Shown one piece after another: positions 44,866-55,663 of a stretch of DNA of 64,000 nt (its first letter is position 1; every line of letters begins with the position of its first letter). The notes beneath the pieces are model-generated. The model was not told the origin of the DNA, did no database searches, and worked only from the letters and a program-made list of their open reading frames with translations. Source of the stretch: Arachnopeziza araneosa (lineage: Eukaryota; Ascomycota; Leotiomycetes; Helotiales; Arachnopezizaceae); NCBI GenBank assembly GCA_003988855.1, contig QYAI01000143.1:1-64000 (forward strand). The letters run 5' to 3'. The position numbers were made by a program, and so were the translations under genes.

Positions 44866-46125
44866 GCAAATTTGTTTTGGAGAGAAAGGTAAACAAGATC
44901 AATGCTACAACAGTAATACCTTTGGAGTACATTCATTCGACTACTGATTGAAATCTGTGTCATTTTTTAATTTCACGAGACGTGTTTGTAGAATCTTCTA
45001 GCTCTGAGTTGCACTTTACCTTCTACTTTCTCCCGGAAACCCCACGGTAAAGGATACTGTCTAGAGATCCGGAGCAAATAGTAATAGATCAAGTGCTGTC
45101 AAAATTGAATGAATCACGTTGTAGACATTAAAGAGAAGCTATGGAATGACGAGGCTAGGCTACTGCTTCGCCAGTTTAAGCCAAAAGTGAGCGTGCTTAA
45201 TTGTTAAAGGGGCGCTCTAAAATACACAAGTTCTTATTTATTGAGAGATTCATTACATCTCCCAATACCTACCCACCATCGAACTTTCATTTTCCAGGCA
45301 GAAACAATTGGTTCCGAGTTTAGAAAGTGCTAGTCCCGCCGAGACGCGACGACATTCACCGCGGCGCGCCAATCTCTCTGTCCCCAATATATATTTAAAT
45401 AAGTCAATTCGTATCGTCACCGAGCCTAATGCGACATGTATGTTGGCCCCACCTTCTTTCACGACTGGAAATTGGAGCTAACATATCTACATTAGGTATG
45501 TAAACGGGACCGCAATTCTTCGGAATTGTGTGTCAGAGGGTATTAATAATTAGCCACATGGCGCCCTGCTGAGATGTTGGTAAGTCCACCCCTTTCCATT
45601 CCTCCTCCTCCTCCTCCTCCATTTATTTCCTTTTTTTTGGGCTCCTTTTTTTGGGGGTTGGGTAACGTAAATATATTTTGGAATTTCTTTTGTGGGTCGT
45701 TCGTGTTGTTTACTGCCAGCTAAGCGAGAATCTCAAAGACCGGTTCTCAATTTCACTTGAACATTTTCGGCTTGGATTTTTCGTAGTGATCAGAAAATTC
45801 TTGAGATGCATCTGATGGTACTTCCGTCGCGTTAAAATATCCTAGAATTTGCCTGAGATGATTATTTCGTCTGCACATAGTTCCAAAAAGCCGTCTTTAA
45901 AAATTCTTGAATTTGCGAAGCTGGAATCCAACAACTCCGCTAGCCCGTCCAAGCAGAGAAATAAGAAAATATCCTTAGATCTATGATCATTTTACTCTAG
46001 TGGACAAACAGAAAGGTAAATTCAAGCCATCCTGATCACCAAGCTTCCGGGAATGTACCCCATTTCGGGCTGTACATCATACTATGGTACCCTTGGTAAA
46101 TTCTAACTGTATGAATCAGCTCCAA
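44866..46125. other. Gene-poor 1.26 kb with short microsatellite
   Basis: Contains a CTC microsatellite at 45601-45619 and T-rich tracts near 45628-45650. ORFs are short and featureless. No RNA gene recognised. Confidence 0.45.
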
Positions 46126-47111
46126 TCAATACTCCTCATACATAAAGCTCGAAACAATTATATTTGGTCCTCCAACATGACCAGCCATATTGATAGCCAT
46201 GTTATGAGGGAGTATTAAGCGAAATTTGGTCGGTTTTGTGATCGATTTCACGATATCCAAATCTTGAATATTCCAAGCCTCATCCCTAACACTAATATCC
46301 AACTCAACTCTCAAATCCACCAGTTGTTCCATTCTGGATATGACGTCCCAGATTCCAGACCAGCTTTTTCTATAATTTCGATCACTATCTCTCGCCATCA
46401 CGAAGCTAGTGAGATCATGTGACAGTTGAGATTGACGATGTAGGGTTGTCACTGAAGGGCGGTATTTGAGAGTCCAGTGAAAATTGAAGAACCGTATTCG
46501 TTGAATGCAGTGCGAGAGGATGAAATCTGGCAGGAGAGCCACTACATCTGTTCCCCGCGTGTCAAACATATTGAGTGTGTAGATAAAGTCAATAGCTTCC
46601 GAATATCTGTTTGATTAAAACTGTTATTGACAACAGACTGATTATTTACTCACATCTGGCGGCAACTCAACAGCATCCCAATAATCCCTATCGTCGGCCA
46701 AGGAGCTTGATCTGACTTTTCCAACCAATCACCACATCTTAGTAGACAATTTACCTTGTTAGATCGACATCTCATTCCTCGTAATTTTTTATTCTCGATG
46801 AACCAATGTATCATCATACCCCCTGCTACTTCCTTCCAGATCATAACTCGTACTTCCCATGGCAGGCTAAGTAGGCGACTCTTCTCCCAACCCGAAGTTG
46901 CAAGGTGTGTCCTTAGAACCCGTGACTCTTGTAGTCTTTTTTGTTTCGAAGTCCGTGATCCATAGGATGTTAGGTGAAAGCCAGTTCTGACGCCTTTTAG
47001 ACGTCTCGTCTGGGCTTGAGCGAAATTGGTTACTGATTGGATGAGAGTCTCGCCAGTATGGATGAACGCGAGCCCTTGTCTAGGTTCCGGACCGTCATTG
47101 AGCCCTGGCAT
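46126..47111 (-). CDS. DUF7730-domain protein
   Basis: Two exons (46654-47111 and 46126-46606) join at CRQI|YSEAIDF to 312 aa. It shows the pattern of this large ascomycete family: SLPWEVRVMIWKEVAGGMMI, then IGMLLSCRQIYSEAIDFIYT, LNMFDTRGTDVVALLPDFIL and IQRIRFFNFHWTL, with an F-box-like feel to the first helix pair. The first 80 residues are basic and probably disordered. The function of the family is unknown. No signal or membrane segment; no damage seen. Confidence 0.85.
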
Positions 47112-47559
47112 GTCTAGGCCTAAATCAGAAAATTCGTTACCACGCCAGTGTTGTAGACTCGATATGATTTATAGATATATCCTTTGATCATATCCTCGGG
47201 TTGAGTAAGAGTGGTGAACTTTTCAGGCAGCGAGATAAAGTAAGCTGATGGGGCTGAAATGCAAATGTCACGTGCCAATGCAGAGCAGCTGAGCGCTAAT
47301 GAAACCTTTAGATCTCCTGCTATCCCTTTGCTTCTAATTAATACGGTTTCAGTTTTTGAAAAGAGGCATGAATACTGGCCTAATATAGCACTAACATACA
47401 GCCTTGTTGGCTCCTTTCAATTCGAGGCACGCGTGCAGCCACGATAAGCTAAATGAGTTGGCGGCTCATGAGAGAGCCTTGCTGACAGAAAAGATGGCGC
47501 GCTAGGGCTCGATATTGACATAGATATCAAGATCGACAAGAGTACTTCGGTTCTCTAGG
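47112..47559. other. Divergent intergenic region
   Basis: Upstream of both the DUF7730 gene (minus) and the STAND-N gene (plus). Nothing specific recognised. Confidence 0.4.
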
Positions 47560-49405
47560 ATGGTCCCGCTAACATGCCTCAGCATCGCTTGCAGTGTGAT
47601 GCAAATCATCTCATTCGCGCATGAAGTTGGTTCCACCCTCAAGAGATACAAAAAGGATGGATCCACGAATCCACAACTATGTGATCAGGCTGGCTACATG
47701 TCCAATGCATCAGACAAGCTTACAAAATATCTCGATACCGTTGATCAAACGCGTCTTCCAGAAAACCAAGCTGAACTCGCCATTATCGCTGCAGAATGTG
47801 TCAAAGTATCGAAAGAACTGCAACTAAAGGTTGCTAAGATTGACACGGCTCGAGGTGGGGCTTTTGGGAAGGCTATGAAAATGATGTGGAATAAGAAAGA
47901 TCTTGAGGCTCTTCAGAGCAGGATGGAAAAGTATCAGAGTGTTATGGATTCTCATATCCAAGTCAATTTGTGGTGAGTCACAGGGCCCGAGTCGGCTACG
48001 TATCGAGGACAGGCCAGGAAAATAGGAACAAATTATTTCATGCCATAAGGGGGGGTACTCAGCTTTTCGAGTCTAACCTAACGTCATCTGCAGTGACTAA
48101 AGTGAGGCCAATTCTATTAACAATCAAGCCGACTTCCAAAAGCTTAATGGAATTCTTCAATCATTCATCGGCGCTTATGCTAACGGCCAAAACGACACTA
48201 AGAAACTCTTGTCAGATGCGTCTTGGGCTACAAGGCAACATATCACTGGAGCCAAAAATGATGTTCTGTGTGAAACCAAAGCCGAGAATGAAAAGACTCG
48301 ACAGTATGTCACCTTGGCTATTGAAGCTTCAAAAACAAAAGACTTGAACGAAATCCAATTAGACAAACTTCTCGAGAGTCTTCTCAAAACCATCCAACAA
48401 GTCTATGCCTTGAACTGTTGGCCTGAGTTTTGGGAACTTACGGCTCAATATGGGCTATACAGTCGAGCTTCTCTGCTTAAAAATCACTCCGAAGAGTCAC
48501 ATGCAGTTCGAAATTATATTTTGCTCTGCAGCGCGCACTGGGGTACTTTGACCGAAGGAACCAAGTCGACTATGTCCTATCTGCTGAATAAAGGCGCCGA
48601 TCCCAATTACTTAGGTGTGGCTGGAGCGATGACTAACACAGAACAGTTTTATTTCCCTACACCTTTACTGGCTTTCTATCTTCATTACAAATTGAATATT
48701 TCTGGTTGGGAGCCGCTGGCCGTGGACTTAGTTCAGTTGCTGTTCGAATCCGGTGCAGACTTTGACCAAAATTTTATCTGTTCTAAATAGCCCTCGTACG
48801 ATTCGGCCTTTGTCACCATCATTGAATCAACCCGTCCATTCATATATGGATACGTGATCCAATCAAAGAGGCACAATTTATTGATGGAAAGAAATGTGGC
48901 TGATGTCATTATCCATGACTTTTTAAAAGATCCTCAAGGAATTTGGACAACTGAAACGCTTTCTAAACTCGGCTTAACTATGGAAAGAGCACATTGCAAG
49001 TTCCTAGTTTATTTTCACCACAACACCGCGTATGGGCTAGATGATGAAGATTCCAATTCCATAAAGACCATTTTAGGGTGGCAAGAGTCGGTCGGAAGTG
49101 ACGGAGAGTACCGGGATCTGAAAGACGAAGAAAAAGAAGCAAGAATCTTGAAGATCCTTAGAGGCAAAAAAGGACTACATAATGTCAATCAATGGCTTGC
49201 TGACAGAGGGCATGTTTTGCCACGGGAGAGTGACATGGAGGGAATCACGCGTGACACATCCATGGAGGAAATGGCCATGATATACCAAAGATTGAACGAA
49301 AAGTTCGGATCGAAATTGACACCACCAAACAGGGTAGAGGAAGTTGAAGTAGAGGGAGACGAGACAGGGGACTGTGTGTTGGAAGGAGTAAGGCAGAAGG
49401 ATTGA
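47560..49405 (+). pseudogene. STAND N-terminal-domain protein lacking NACHT, with a nonsense codon
   Basis: The first exon (ATG 47560) encodes a fungal STAND N-terminal helical domain: LSIACSVMQIISFAHEVGST, LKRYKKDGSTN, CVKVSKELQLKVAKI, GKAMKMMWNKKDLEALQSRM and KYQSVMDSHIQVNL. After a donor at 47973 the frame resumes near 48105 with NNQADFQKLNGILQSFI, and long helical/ankyrin-like sequence follows (YLLNKGADPNYLG, LVQLLFESGADFDQNFI). A TAG at 48788-48790 interrupts SK-x-PSYDSAF, after which the same frame is open to 49405. There is no NACHT P-loop. The exon 1/2 junction is not fully resolved. The TAG could be a Trp-to-stop change. Likely an inactivated signalling gene. Confidence 0.65.
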
Positions 49406-50589
49406 AGTAGAGCACAGTCGAGCAGCAGGTCAGGGAGGCGAAGCACACAGAGCCATTTAACGATTTTCTTACCATCCATCTCTTATAGTACAGGTTGCAG
49501 GGATGGCAAGCTCACAATATCAAACCCAAGTCCACCGAAAAAAGAGTTTGCACAGCATTTCGCCCTGGTGACTAAACCTAAAATAAGCCGGACGCCAAAG
49601 GTCCGGTCAAAGAAATGAAGGTATGTTTTCATATACTCCTGAATATTTTTAAGTCTCACAACCCCATCCTCTTAAAACGCACCTCCTAAGCCTCAGTAAC
49701 TCCTATCTAAAAGACTTCTCTATCCCAAAATAAAATAGACAAGCTATTTATATGGGTACAAGGTCGCGGTGCCTAGTTTGCGAAGCCAGAAGTCAGAAAA
49801 GGTCAGGCCACAGTCTGGAAGCTGGAGCTGAGCTGCTGCTGTGCAGATTATCGTGCGACTTTAGAGTAGCTGATTTAAACAATTAGATAGATTATTTTAA
49901 GATGACTTGACAACTAAGACGTCTGTTAGACTTCGAAATTGTTTTGAATCGGATTTTTGGTCCTTGGCGATATTTCTGCTGCTCTCGGAATCATTTCTGA
50001 CTGTGAAAGTAGAGAGCAATATTATTCTCATGATGCCAAGTTTTGAAGTGGGTTACCCAACCGAGTAGAAAGCCAAAAGATAAGGCGAAACTCGTCAAGA
50101 TGCTTTTATCTCTTTTAATTGCTACAAGAGCTCTACACTTACAGGTCCCTTTTTATCACATTTGATTAAAGTTTGGATCAATAGCCTACTAGTTATGCTC
50201 CGACTACAAGAAGTACATTGAGATGAAGAATCATATGTTCCTAGATTCTACTAGGGCTGCTCGGATGTTCTTCTCTCTTTCCAATTCATCTCCCTGCATT
50301 TGGGGTCGTGCTGCTAAAGTTTTCAGGCCCTTCTTGTTTGTTACTACCCGTTCTGAAGGTTACTGGAGGACATCTTACAGTAATGAAGACAAAGCCAGAT
50401 GCTTTCAAAATTGTAATTGAACCCTGCATTGTGTAATCAACATAAGCGACGAGTTCATGTCCCGCCAAAGATTTCAATTAGTGATCAGTCTCAACTCCTT
50501 GGGTTCACCTAGGAAAATAAAGTCTAAAGGAGGCCTTGCTGAGATTTCTGCATTGGCGTTCCTGCACTCCAGAAGAAATAACTTGCTGT
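49406..50589. other. Gene-poor, AT-rich 1.2 kb
   Basis: Nothing beyond short ORFs; no motifs recognised. Confidence 0.45.
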
Positions 50590-51091
50590 CACAAGTGATC
50601 CGATACTAGCCTAGTGTTGTAGATATCGTAATGTTCTTTCGCGAGTACAAAGATATTTCATCGGCGTCGACTTTCCAGGACCAGGCTTACCGGATACCCA
50701 GAAAATGCCATCAAGATGTAGCAGCCAGTGCATGAAATTGTTCTGGCTTTCAGACGGCCGCTTGTGTGCCCAGTGGAATGTTCGGCTATGTGCCGTGGCA
50801 ACATTTGACTCCCGTGCAGTCATTGAATCAGATCGTAAACGGCGGATGATTTCGTATGCCACGGTGAAAGAATAGCCCGCTGATATCTACGTTTCTACCT
50901 TGATAGAGATTTGGCGTGCAGCAGCAGCATAATCCATTGGTTACAACTCCCCCACTGGGACACATGACACCAATCGACATTGTCGGCACACCGTCAAAAA
51001 AACCTTCCAAAATATGGGAATATTCATCAACGGTAGCCGGAGTCCTGTCTTCGATGGGAGGGGGGAAAAAAGCTTCCCGGGACAAAACCAC
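50590..51091 (-). pseudogene. NACHT P-loop fragment
   Basis: The minus strand reads MAYEIIRRLRSDSM, then NNFMHWLLHLDGIFWVSGKP followed by GPGKSTPMKYLC, the typical start of a fungal NACHT domain with Walker A GKPGPGKST. It ends in TAG at 50611-50613, and only about 80 residues remain. A second, unrelated-looking open frame (50828-51091) overlaps its start. This is an isolated remnant of an NLR-like gene, separate from the one at 12530-13470, which lacks exactly this part. Confidence 0.78.
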
Positions 51092-51355
51092 CCAGCCGGT
51101 TATAAGTTGACATAAGGCTCCGACATCTCATCGCCAAGAACCTCTTTGGCCTAGTGGTTTAGCCTACCTCTAGGCAATCGACGAAAGAGCCCAATAGTGC
51201 TGAATTAGAAGAAAACCGGGCGGGAGGGTTTTTTCTTCCCACTGCGGTGGTTTCTTTTTTGCCATTTTTTTTTATACATCAAAGATGAAATCAATTTTGC
51301 ACCTCGGAGTAAAGGAGTTTCCATATTCACTAGTATCATACAAAATAATTCCTGA

Positions 51356-53023
51356 TCAGTCATCCAACAGCCCAATAGTCCACTGAGTAATCTTCTCCGT
51401 TCCATGTCCATTAATTGCACTCACAGGAATAACTTCCACCGTCCCGTCCCAAACTTTATCCTGCTGGCTGGGGTGTTCCACCTCTTTTCTCCGTACAGCA
51501 TCCACATAGTCCTTCAAACTCTGGAAATTCTCCTGCGTACCAGGTAGATCCGCTTTTGTTGCAACCACAAACCAGGGTTTGCCAGCAATACTTGGCATCT
51601 CGGGGGCAAGGGGATTATCCCAAGTAGGACCGCTCTGAGGCTGATGGATGATGTTCTCAGGACGGTTAGAAGCAGCATCCTCAGGTGAGGTAAATGGCGA
51701 CCATTCTACGATTGGGTCGGATTTGGCTTTTTCTTCGGCGAGTTTCATTCGTTCATACATGCCGACTTCTTTCCACAAGCCTTGGAGCGCTTTCACTGCA
51801 TCACCGGCGTTGAGATCGATGACGAAGGCGAGGATGCGAGCACGTTCAACGTGGCGAAGGAAAGATACTCCCAAACCTCGGTCAAGATGTGCATCTGCCA
51901 CTAAACCTGGGATGTCGGCGATGGTGAAAGCGGTACGAGGTGCGCCGTCTGAGTAGGCGGCAGAGGTAAGAGGACGGCCTTTGTGGTCATCCAAGATGAC
52001 GGTGCCGATATTGGGTTGGAGAGTAGTGAAGGCCCAGTTGCCAACTCGGGCACGGCTCTTGCTCATAGCTCTTAAGAGTGTACTTTTCCCTGCATTTGGG
52101 AGTCCAACAAGCCCTACATCAGCGAGAAGTTTTAGCTCTAATTCTAGAGTGAGCTTCATCCCCGGTTCTCCTTTCGTGGCATACTTTGGTCTTGGTACCA
52201 CCTTCGTAACGAAATGTGGGTTTCCTAGACCTCCGACTGCTCCAGCTGCAAGAAGGAGAGGTTGTTCCATAGGTTTGTTAAGATCCAATGAGACAGGACC
52301 TTTAATCTGGGTCATCGCCAGCGCAGACCTTCTTCCTCTAGGCAAACGTGGAAACTCTGCTGTAGCAACATCTTCCGGTGTCACAGCAGGATAGAGAAGC
52401 CACTTCTCCCTACTCCATTTATAAGGCCCACTGGGATCACTTCCTTTCCCCCTTTCTTTTCCAGCCTGCAGCTTCCTCTCTTCCTCCTCGACAGCAACCG
52501 GATCGTATCTTTCCATCTCCCTGACAACTGTTCCCACTGGGACTTGGATAATTATGTCCTCTCCTCTTTCGCCGCCCCGGGTTTTCCCCTGTCCATTGCG
52601 GCCTCTCCCGGCTCGCAGGATATTCCTCCGTGCGAGTTTATGCAGAGATGTCTCGCCGCGTACGGCTTGAATATAGATGTTGCCACCTGTACCCCCATCG
52701 CCGCCATTTGGAGGGCCTGCTGCAATGTACTTCTCTCTTAGGAAAGAGATACAGCCGTGGCCGCCAGCTCCCGCAAACAACGTTATAGTTGCGCGGTCGC
52801 TGAAGATAGTGCGTGAGTAGTCGGTAGGTGGCGGATTGAGGTGAGAACCTTCTTCTGGGAAGTGTTGGGAGGGTTGTTGGATGGGTTCAGAGACAGTACT
52901 TTCGTGTCTTGTGCAGATCGAGTTGACAAGTGGTCGGAAGCTGTAATTAGCTACATTCTGGAGCAAGAAGGGATACAAGAACGGGGTGAGTGTTCCCTGT
53001 AGCTGTGGACATCTTGGTGGCAT
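51356..53023 (-). CDS. MTG2: Mitochondrial Obg-family GTPase MTG2
   Basis: Single exon, 555 aa from ATG 53023, where MPPRCPQLQGTLTPFLYPFL and a Ser/Arg-rich stretch make a credible mitochondrial targeting sequence. An in-frame Met at 53200 would add 59 residues including a run near a G9 tract; I prefer the shorter start. The Obg fold shows its glycine-rich region (LFAGAGGHGCISFLREKYI; PPNGGDGGTGGNIYI) and GNPHFVTK. GTPase motifs: G1 GLPNAGKST (307-315), G3 DIPGL (370-374), G4 TKAD (489-492), with SAI near the end as G5. An insert of about 60 residues (170-230) occurs within the Obg domain. Role: assembly of the mitochondrial large ribosomal subunit. Intact. Confidence 0.95.
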   Translation of the reverse strand: MPPRCPQLQGTLTPFLYPFLLQNVANYSFRPLVNSICTRHESTVSEPIQQPSQHFPEEGSHLNPPPTDYSRTIFSDRATITLFAGAGGHGCISFLREKYIAAGPPNGGDGGTGGNIYIQAVRGETSLHKLARRNILRAGRGRNGQGKTRGGERGEDIIIQVPVGTVVREMERYDPVAVEEEERKLQAGKERGKGSDPSGPYKWSREKWLLYPAVTPEDVATAEFPRLPRGRRSALAMTQIKGPVSLDLNKPMEQPLLLAAGAVGGLGNPHFVTKVVPRPKYATKGEPGMKLTLELELKLLADVGLVGLPNAGKSTLLRAMSKSRARVGNWAFTTLQPNIGTVILDDHKGRPLTSAAYSDGAPRTAFTIADIPGLVADAHLDRGLGVSFLRHVERARILAFVIDLNAGDAVKALQGLWKEVGMYERMKLAEEKAKSDPIVEWSPFTSPEDAASNRPENIIHQPQSGPTWDNPLAPEMPSIAGKPWFVVATKADLPGTQENFQSLKDYVDAVRRKEVEHPSQQDKVWDGTVEVIPVSAINGHGTEKITQWTIGLLDD

Positions 53024-54060
53024 ATTCCGTGATAATGCGGGGGGGGGGGGTTGCTCGTGGTTGATGGTCCCTTGAGGAAATTTGATATTGGCGGCGTGGG
53101 AAGACTTCTCGGTCACCGTACCCTGAACTTCACCCGATGCGTCGACGTCGGACCAGCCGCCCAACAACACAGCGCTTGAAACCCCATCGTCACCATACAT
53201 GTTCCATTATTCGTCCAGCGAAATCATGTCGTTCAAGTTGTCGTTCTCAAATCAGCAGCGCAGTGCAGGACGCCGACCTGATATTAATTAATGTCCAGTC
53301 TCTCCTCGCCAGGGCTTCCTCTAGGCGGTGTAGTATTCTTTTCGCCCTCGATCATGCAGCTCTCACCTGGCTCATTGGTCCCGTGAAGGGCTCACCAACC
53401 GGATGACGGGGTTGGGCGAGTGGTGCAGCTCCCTTGCGCACGCGATGCAAAGCATTCGAGCCACGACACACTTCAAACCTTCGCTCGCCGTGTTGCGCTG
53501 CCCTCTGCGACTCCACTTTTTGCGCCTGAAGCCATGGCATCGGCAGCTTTGCTGGACGACAAGCGGCCGTTGTTGCGGTCTGAATGCCTTCATATCCCGT
53601 TCCCGTTCCATGATTTCTTCTTCCTCAATTCTACTTTCTCGACTTGCAAGCCGCCATTGTCAAGAGTGGGAGAAGTACCTGTTTCAGATCCGTGTTAAAT
53701 AAGCTTTTGGGCATGACTGCGTGATCCAACACGACAGGAGAGACGTGAGATACAAAGAAGGTGGGTGGTCTCTTTCTACTCTTTTCCCACACACACACAC
53801 ACACACACACGCACACTTCACCGTTCATTCAGCACCATCATGGGTTCTCCAATCCCACGGTGCTATTCTCATGTATATGCACATGTACAAAGAGCACGTC
53901 TACTCCAGACCTCTCTTGAATCGTCCTCTCTGCTATCCGCCATATACCCGATCCATTCTCCCCAGTTATTACTTAACTATCAATATACCTCCAAATGCCA
54001 TATCTCCGGCCAGAAGTCATGTTAATCAAACACCACAGATCAAAAAAACCTTTCCAAATC
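53024..54060. other. Divergent intergenic region with CA microsatellite
   Basis: Holds promoters of MTG2 and of the plus-strand gene at 54061. A G tract of 9 lies at 53040-53049, and a CA dinucleotide run sits at 53788-53817. ORFs here overlap on both strands and are shadows. Confidence 0.5.
53788..53817. repeat. (CA)n microsatellite
   Basis: Eleven uninterrupted CA dinucleotides followed by a GCACAC variant, about 240 bases upstream of the 54061 gene. Confidence 0.9.
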
Positions 54061-54885
54061 ATGGATCCAGATTGCGCTATTTGCAGTCAGCCAGCAATGG
54101 CACAATGTGAATGCGAGGCGAAAGGTTTGGATATTGCGATACGGCAAGCTGAACAACGAATGATGACGAGTGTTTTCAATGATATCCGGTACCAATTCCA
54201 TTCCAGTTCCTCTCTCAGATCAACTTATTAACACTTCTCTGAAATTAGCGTCTGGGTTCGTAGCCACGCCCAAGATTACATCCTCTCTTACTTCAGCATG
54301 CTCACGACTCGACGCAAGGATATGCATGCCGCAGCTATGGCCCGCCTCAATACCCACGCCGCCTACTACTACCACGCACGTCCGCACCCCCAAGAAGTCC
54401 AAGCCATTGATCTCGAGCTCAAGCGCGGTATTGATGATGACTGGAAACAATCTGTGCAGCGATACCCTGAAGTTCTGGAGTACTTCTACGGGTTGGTGGA
54501 ACTAAGCCTCCCTGCAGACGAGGATCGAGTGGTGAATGATCCACCGTTGAGTGCGTTGGGAGGTGGTGCTGAGAAAGGGGGCCAGGAAAGGAGGGTGAGG
54601 GTGAGGGAGAGTAGTGAGGTTGAGGAAAGGAGGAGACGGAGAAGGAGTTTGGGGAGAGAAGTAGGCAGGGAAGTCGGGAGGGAAAGGGATGGTGTCGGAA
54701 TGGAGGTGAGGAGGGAAAGGGAGAGGGTTCGAGTTGTGGAGCCGATTGGGAGGGTAGACTCCGTACCACCACCATCAATGCCACCGATGGGGTTTGAGCG
54801 GGAGAGGGAAAGGAGAAGATATGCTACACCAGCACCAAGTATGACGGGTGGATATTCCTACGTGCAACCTGGATATCTCGGATAG
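54061..54885 (+). CDS. Conserved fungal protein of unknown function with arginine/glutamate-rich tail
   Basis: Two exons (54061-54188 and 54249-54885) join at NDIR|VWVRSHAQDYI to 254 aa. The start MDPDCAICSQPAMAQCECEA gives a small Cys-rich, possibly zinc-binding head. It is followed by a conserved helical core (SYFSMLTTRRKDMHAAAMAR, LELKRGIDDDWKQSVQRYPE, VLEYFYGLVELSLP) that I know only from uncharacterised fungal homologues. The C-terminal 100 residues are low-complexity, rich in Arg, Glu and Gly (REVGREVGRERDG, RERERVRVV, MGFERERERRR) and probably disordered. Its position inside a housekeeping block suggests a conserved role. Function unknown. Confidence 0.85.
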
Positions 54886-55663
54886 GATGTTACAATATTG
54901 TACTATCGAGGATGTGGTTCGATAATTAATCCCAAGGAAAAGACGACCAAGAACAGGAAGAGATCTTGCTAATAGAGTGGTGGACATGATGCAACAAATA
55001 TGAAGACGATGAAGAGAACAAGATACGAAAACCGACGATATGCTATGAAATACGTTGAATTGAACGACATGAATATTAAGATGGAAGCACACACAGCAGA
55101 GAACGACAGAACATATCAGACACACAGGACATATTTTTCATTTGGGTCTTACGGCTGGTTCGACAGGTTACGGCGGCACTTCTCTTCATCGCTACTCTTA
55201 AATCTCTTCTCAGTGTTCGTATAGCAAACCTCATGTAGTCGGTATTCAATCTAGCATAGGTAGCATAGCATCGGCGTAGTTGTCTAATCACTTCATTCGA
55301 TTTTACACATCACGGTCACGAATGAAAACTACTATCAAACTAAATGAAGGAGCTTTGTTAGACTCTCGATTTTGGTATGCTATTCGATCCCGCTCTGTCA
55401 GGAGATGAACACGCAATTTTTGAAGTGAGGTGATGCCCAACGATGCCAAAAAGCACTATGCAAGATCCCCCAGAAGCCCAATGCACGGCTCCCTATTCAA
55501 TTTCCCCACCCCACTCCATCGCATAAAAATGTTAATTACAAGCAAAAGAATTCCAAGCGGAATTCATATAGCGCAAGACGGGAGTTGTCACTCAGATAGC
55601 AAGCAGGTTGAAGCACATCTCGCTTCAGAAGTGCGGCTGAAGGCAGAGATCAGGCGAAGGAGT
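54886..55663. other. Convergent intergenic region
   Basis: 3' flanks of the 54061 gene and BFR1. Nothing recognised. Confidence 0.45.

Noticed and set aside
51140..51190. tRNA-like A box (TTGGCCTAGTGGTT)
   Set aside because: No B box (GGTTCGA-type) and no cloverleaf could be drawn downstream.
53372..53828. Overlapping ORFs between MTG2 and the 54061 gene
   Set aside because: Both strands and several frames are open by chance; no domain and one contains the CA repeat.
54419..54784. 121-codon minus-strand ORF opposite the Arg/Glu-rich tail
   Set aside because: Ser/Pro-rich complement of a low-complexity coding segment.
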